From contig DIZT01000132.1 of the NCBI GenBank assembly GCA_002427975.1, positions 13,876 through 24,070 of the forward strand: a stretch of DNA of 10,195 nucleotides, given 5' to 3'. The stretch's first letter is position 1; each line of letters starts with the position of its first letter. A program made the translations under genes and the position numbers. Shown piece after piece: positions 7,632 to 10,195 of this stretch. Under the pieces are notes generated by a model that had not been told where the DNA came from, ran no database searches, and saw nothing but the letters and a program-made list of their open reading frames with translations. This DNA comes from Micrococcaceae bacterium UBA6021. GTDB taxonomy: Bacteria > Actinomycetota > Actinomycetes > Actinomycetales > Micrococcaceae.

Positions 7632-7651
7632 TGTATCTCAGGTGCCGTCAG

Positions 7652-8350
7652 TCAGGCCTCTGTCAGTTCGTCTTCCTGCTGACGCACCAACGTCAGGCGG
7701 TAGCCGACGTTGCGGACAGTGCTGATCAGGTTTTCGTGGTCGGCGCCGAGTTTGGCACGCAGGCGCCGGACGTGGACATCCACGGTGCGCGTGCCGCCGT
7801 AGTAGTCATAGCCCCACACCTCGGTGAGCAGTTGCGAACGGGTGAAAACGCGGCCCGGGTGCTGGGCCAGGTACTTGAGGAGTTCGAATTCCTTGAACGT
7901 CAGGTTCAGCGGCGCGCCGTTGACGCGGGCCGTGTAGCTCGCTTCATCGATGACCACGCCTGCCGCCCGGATCTCCGTGGGGGCATCATCCTTGTCCGGA
8001 ACTGCCCGCGCCACGGAGAGCCTGATTCGGGCTTCCACCTCCGCGGGACCGGCTGAATCGAGCACGATGTCATCCACGGCCCAGGCCGACGAAACAGCGG
8101 CCATGCCGCCCTCGGTCAGGATCAGGACCAAGGGGGCGCTCAGGCCGGTAGCCTTCAGTAACTGGGTGAGGGAGCGGGCGCCGACAAGGTCCTTGCGGGC
8201 GTCCAGGAGCACGATATCGCAGGGATCGGTCTCCAGCAGGGCTGTTGGCTCCGCGGCGAGGATGTGCACGCGGTGATTCAACAATTCCAGGGCAGGCAGA
8301 ATGTCCACCGAAGAACCGGTGCTGTTCGTCAATAGCAGGATGTGCGACAT
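7652..8350 (-). CDS. glnR: GlnR, global nitrogen-response regulator (atypical OmpR family)
   Basis: GlnR controls nitrogen assimilation genes in Actinobacteria such as glutamine synthetase and ammonium uptake. The 232-residue protein has an N-terminal receiver-like domain (1-115) and an OmpR-type winged helix (about 126-222; [20 protein letters not shown] and [18 protein letters not shown]). It closely matches Streptomyces GlnR as I remember it. The receiver is atypical: the usual acidic pair after strand 1 is replaced by LLLTNS, while Asp50 and Arg52 remain. In characterised GlnR proteins these support a phosphorylation-independent dimer, and no histidine kinase is encoded here. ATG 8350 is chosen because GGAGGA lies just upstream at 8359-8354; the frame is open further upstream but the added sequence is low-complexity and has no ribosome-binding site. 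A strong hairpin follows the gene. Confidence 0.95.
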   Translation of the reverse strand: MSHILLLTNSTGSSVDILPALELLNHRVHILAAEPTALLETDPCDIVLLDARKDLVGARSLTQLLKATGLSAPLVLILTEGGMAAVSSAWAVDDIVLDSAGPAEVEARIRLSVARAVPDKDDAPTEIRAAGVVIDEASYTARVNGAPLNLTFKEFELLKYLAQHPGRVFTRSQLLTEVWGYDYYGGTRTVDVHVRRLRAKLGADHENLISTVRNVGYRLTLVRQQEDELTEA

Positions 8351-8695
8351 TGTTCCTCCAAGGGGCGTCCGCGCATCTTTGGGCGACTGAACCGGGTTTT
8401 CACCGGCCGGTACTATCTCACTGCAGCGCTCTGGGCCGACTAAGGATCTATCCGGCCGGCAACCGTGGCAGGAAGCGTAGCTGAACTTTGAGTATACCCA
8501 CCGGCCCGCGCGTAGGCACGGATTCCACCCCTGCGGACCTTCGTTTTGCGACATATCCGGGTCACATGAGGCAGGATTGAGCCGTGGGGCAGAACGCCCT
8601 GCCGCGGAGGGCAGAGCCGCCGGGTCCACAGCCAGGATGGGATGCAACGAATTGAGTGCAGAGTCGAAGCCGCGAGCCGGAAGGCCGGGTTCCGT
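8351..8695. promoter_or_regulatory. Divergent intergenic region between glnR and the membrane-protein gene
   Basis: The region holds no convincing gene. On the minus strand the best -10 candidate for glnR is TATACT (8496-8491), which would give a leader of about 130 nt; GATAGT nearer the gene is an alternative. The 10-bp perfect palindrome ACCGGCCGGT lies at 8402-8411, and a second CCGGCCGG copy at 8452-8459. On the plus strand CAGGAT (8572-8577) is followed 6 nt later by GTG 8584, opening a 23-codon reading frame that stops at 8655, upstream of the membrane-protein gene. No clear GlnR box (GTnAC-6-GAAAC pattern) was found. Confidence 0.4.
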
Positions 8696-9463
8696 ATGAC
8701 CGCCGAGGTGCAGGCGCCGGCAAAGTCACTGGGCTCGTGGGTCATCGGCGTTGCCGGAGTGGCGGGGCTGGTGGCGATCATCGCCGGCGTGTATGTCTCC
8801 CGCGGGGCCCTCATCGGCGTCGCCGCCGTGATTGCCGTGGCGGTCGGTATTGGCTGGCCCCATTTCCTCCGGATCCCCGCGAAAAAAACCCTGGCGGCCG
8901 TCATCGCGTTGCCCGGCGTAGGATCGGCGCTCTCCGCCGGCTTTGTCCCGGCCCCGGGTTTCCTGGACTGGACGGCGGCCTTCATGGCGCTGGGAATGAT
9001 GGCGGTGTTCGTGGTCCAGCTCATCCGTGGCACCGGCCAGGCCCAGCGTCTCGAATCCACCTTGGGCTGCTGCGCCGGTGTGCTCCTGTCCTGCCTCGGT
9101 GCCGGGTGGATTGCCGGCGCGCGGTTCAACGGGGTCCCGGAGATGCTCCTGGTGGCAGCCATCAGCGCGGCCGTGGCCCTGCTGGTCGGGCTGATCCGTT
9201 GGCCGGACAGGATCGTGGCCCCGCTCGGAATCGTCATGGCCGGACTTGCCGGGCCGCTGGCCGGCCTGGTCTTCTCCGATATTGCCGTGCTGCCGGCGGC
9301 GATCTTCGGCGTGGTGGTGGGAGCCGTGCTGGTCAGCTTCCGCAGGCTCGTAACACTTCGCGGGGGGCCACTGAATCTCCTGGCTGCGCTTAGCATGGGG
9401 CTTGCGCCGGTTTCGGCCGTGGGCTCCCTGGCTTACTTCATAGACAAACTACTCATCTACTAA
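8696..9463 (+). CDS. Multi-pass membrane protein of unknown function
   Basis: The 255-residue product has about nine candidate membrane spans (near residues 15-35, 36-56, 64-84, 92-112, 121-141, 149-168, 172-192, 196-214 and 226-248), with short basic loops such as HFLRIPAKK and SFRRLVTLR on what is probably the cytoplasmic side. No catalytic or transport signature is recognisable, so it is an integral membrane protein of unassigned family. The start is uncertain. ATG 8696 is used because the sequence before it reads like untranslated DNA, but GGAAGG is 10 nt away; ATG 8642 would add 18 residues. It starts a plus-strand cluster divergent from glnR, followed by a 37-residue membrane protein 17 bp later. 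Codons 63-64 lie in a run of seven A. Confidence 0.85.
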   Translation: MTAEVQAPAKSLGSWVIGVAGVAGLVAIIAGVYVSRGALIGVAAVIAVAVGIGWPHFLRIPAKKTLAAVIALPGVGSALSAGFVPAPGFLDWTAAFMALGMMAVFVVQLIRGTGQAQRLESTLGCCAGVLLSCLGAGWIAGARFNGVPEMLLVAAISAAVALLVGLIRWPDRIVAPLGIVMAGLAGPLAGLVFSDIAVLPAAIFGVVVGAVLVSFRRLVTLRGGPLNLLAALSMGLAPVSAVGSLAYFIDKLLIY

Positions 9464-9468
9464 CCGGT

Positions 9469-9474
9469 TAGGAT
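9469..9474 (+). promoter_or_regulatory. Candidate -10 element for the 37-residue protein
   Basis: TAGGAT is followed by GGCATC and then ATG 9481, the same 6-nt spacing as upstream of thyA and mshD. It lies just after the stop of the preceding gene. GGATGG within it could instead serve as a weak ribosome-binding site. No good -35 hexamer is visible. Confidence 0.35.
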
Positions 9475-9480
9475 GGCATC

Positions 9481-9594
9481 ATGTCCGTACTTGCATTTGA
9501 AATCTTCTTCCTCGTCCTGCTCGGCATCGCCAGCCTGTCCATGGCCTGGTTCGCCGGTTTTGTGGTCTACCGCCTGTTCAAAGGCCAGAAGTAA
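9481..9594 (+). CDS. 37-residue single-span membrane protein
   Basis: This small gene runs from ATG 9481 to TAA 9592-9594. The product starts MSVLAFEIFFLVLLGIAS, crosses the membrane once (about residues 5-31, with one glycine and several aromatic residues) and ends in a short basic tail, YRLFKGQK. The positive C-terminus predicts N-out/C-in topology. It fits the gap between the two neighbouring genes, with 17 bp before and 39 bp after it, and its codons are G/C-rich at third positions in the same way as theirs. A role as a small subunit or regulator of the upstream membrane protein is possible but unproven. I do not recognise the family. Confidence 0.75.
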   Translation: MSVLAFEIFFLVLLGIASLSMAWFAGFVVYRLFKGQK

Positions 9595-9633
9595 GCCGGT
9601 TCGACGAGCCAGCGTTTTCCTGAGGTCATTGCC

Positions 9634-10195
9634 GTGCCCATAGAAATTCCTACAGACCTGACACCGGAACTTGTCCCGCTTTCCTGGCTCATTGGTGAGT
9701 GGGAAGGCAGCGGCCGGCTTGGCAGCGGCGACGAGGAATCCGAACACTTCCTCCAGCACGTGTCGTTCACGCATAACGGGCTGGCGTATCTTCAGTACCG
9801 CGCGGAGAGCTGGATAACGGACGACGACGGCACGCGCCTGCGGCCGCTGACCGTTGAGACCGGTTTTTGGGCGCTGGAGCGCAAACAGCTTGATGCCGAC
9901 GGCGGACCGGGCCTGATTCCGGCCGATATTGTTCCCGCCCTCAGGAGCGCCGATGAAGTCGAAGCGCTGCGCAATAAGGATGGCGGGTTCGATATCTCCG
10001 TGTCCATCGCCCATCCCGGCGGGATCTCAGAGCTGTACTACGGGCAGATCAAGGGCCCGCAGATCCACCTCACCACCGATATGGTGATGCGGGGCAGTCA
10101 TTCCAAGGACTACAGCGCGGCCACGCGGATCTTCGGCCTGGTGGACGGCAACCTGCTCTGGCGCTGGGACGTTGCCACCGGCGGAACATCGCAGC
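9634..10195 (+). CDS. FABP/nitrobindin-like beta-barrel protein (C-terminus cut off)
   Basis: The 187 codons present encode a soluble lipocalin-like beta-barrel of the FABP family (DUF1794, nitrobindin-like, related to M. tuberculosis Rv0813c). The signature is the opening strand motif SWLIGEWEGSGRL at about 18-30, the GxWxGxG type found in this family, and the late strand pair IFGLVDGNLLWRWDVA near 169-184. Family members bind a hydrophobic ligand or heme; in the heme-binding ones the iron ligand is a histidine close to the C-terminus, which lies beyond the window, so heme binding cannot be judged here. GTG 9634 is chosen because GAGG (9622-9625) is 8 nt upstream and the family motif begins soon after. 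The gene follows the 37-residue protein by 39 bp with no terminator between. Confidence 0.88.
   Translation, partial: MPIEIPTDLTPELVPLSWLIGEWEGSGRLGSGDEESEHFLQHVSFTHNGLAYLQYRAESWITDDDGTRLRPLTVETGFWALERKQLDADGGPGLIPADIVPALRSADEVEALRNKDGGFDISVSIAHPGGISELYYGQIKGPQIHLTTDMVMRGSHSKDYSAATRIFGLVDGNLLWRWDVATGGTSQ

Larger units (their letters stand above)
7507..7634 (+). ncRNA. Predicted small RNA of about 125 nt between mshD and glnR
   Basis: No annotated-type gene covers this gap, but its plus strand has a good promoter, successive stem-loops and a strong terminator stem. Stem 1 is CCCGGC/GCCGGG (7512-7531, 8-nt loop). Stem 2 is CGAGG/CCTCG with inner CCACC/GGTGG (7534-7563). Stem 3 is ATACG/CGTAT around TTCGACC (7564-7580). 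A pyrimidine-rich linker, GTCCTCCACC (7581-7590), follows and then the 16-bp terminator stem. The linker could pair with GGAGG-type ribosome-binding sites if left single-stranded. It does not match 6S, 4.5S, tmRNA or RNase P RNA features that I know. Both ends are estimates. An alternative is that the structures serve only minus-strand termination and the promoter drives a short leaderless peptide from ATG 7506. Confidence 0.45.

Noticed and set aside
7506..7682. A plus-strand frame from ATG 7506, 4 nt after the TATAGT element
   Set aside because: It would read through the terminator stem and into the end of glnR, giving a Cys/Ser-rich product with no resemblance to a real protein. It is kept only as an alternative reading of the promoter.
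8351..8647. A longer N-terminus for glnR from a start near 8647
   Set aside because: GlnR homology begins exactly at ATG 8350, which has a GGAGGA site; the added sequence has no homology.
8440..9396. A 318-codon minus-strand frame opposite the plus-strand membrane protein
   Set aside because: The plus strand gives a coherent multi-span protein in this stretch, while the minus frame is rich in Ala, Thr, Pro and Ser with no domain.

Overview
The window reads as chromosome from a GC-rich actinobacterium, most likely a member of the Micrococcaceae (Arthrobacter/Pseudarthrobacter-like). The reasons are the strong G/C preference at third codon positions, a mycothiol synthase (mycothiol is made only by Actinobacteria), a GlnR-type orphan response regulator, a two-domain MutT1-like Nudix/phosphatase directly behind ppk, and frequent GTG/TTG starts. 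No insertion sequence, integrase, phage gene or CRISPR array is visible.

Layout. Positions 1-8350 are almost entirely minus-strand genes; read in their own direction the order is glnR, mshD, ppk, mutT1, a two-gene membrane-protein/GntR operon, thyA and dfrA (only its first codons fall inside the window). Hairpins follow glnR, mshD and gntR, so these look like separate short units: glnR / mshD / ppk-mutT1 / membrane protein-gntR / thyA-dfrA. From about 8360 the orientation flips. A divergent intergenic region is followed by a plus-strand multi-pass membrane protein, a 37-residue single-span protein, and a FABP/nitrobindin-like beta-barrel protein cut by the window end.

Functions. thyA and dfrA form the dTMP/folate cycle and overlap by ATGA. 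The GntR regulator is YtrA-like and overlaps its membrane-protein partner by GTGA; an imperfect palindrome upstream of that partner is a candidate autoregulatory operator. ppk makes polyphosphate, and mutT1 downstream is expected to clear oxidised nucleotides. mshD carries out the last step of mycothiol synthesis. glnR is the global nitrogen regulator. From memory, glnR-mshD and ppk-mutT1 are also neighbours in Mycobacterium, and an FABP-like gene lies near glnR there.

The most unusual item is the 218-bp gap between glnR and mshD. Its plus strand carries a good sigma70-type promoter (TTGAAG-17-TATAGT), a series of perfect stem-loops and a 16-bp terminator stem. This predicts an undescribed small RNA of about 125 nt, opposite in direction to its neighbours. 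It contains a canonical tRNA T-arm followed by an acceptor-like strand and CCA, with no room for a normal tRNA body. A second theme is leaderless initiation: thyA, mshD and the 37-residue protein each have a -10-like TAnnnT exactly 6 nt before the initiator codon.
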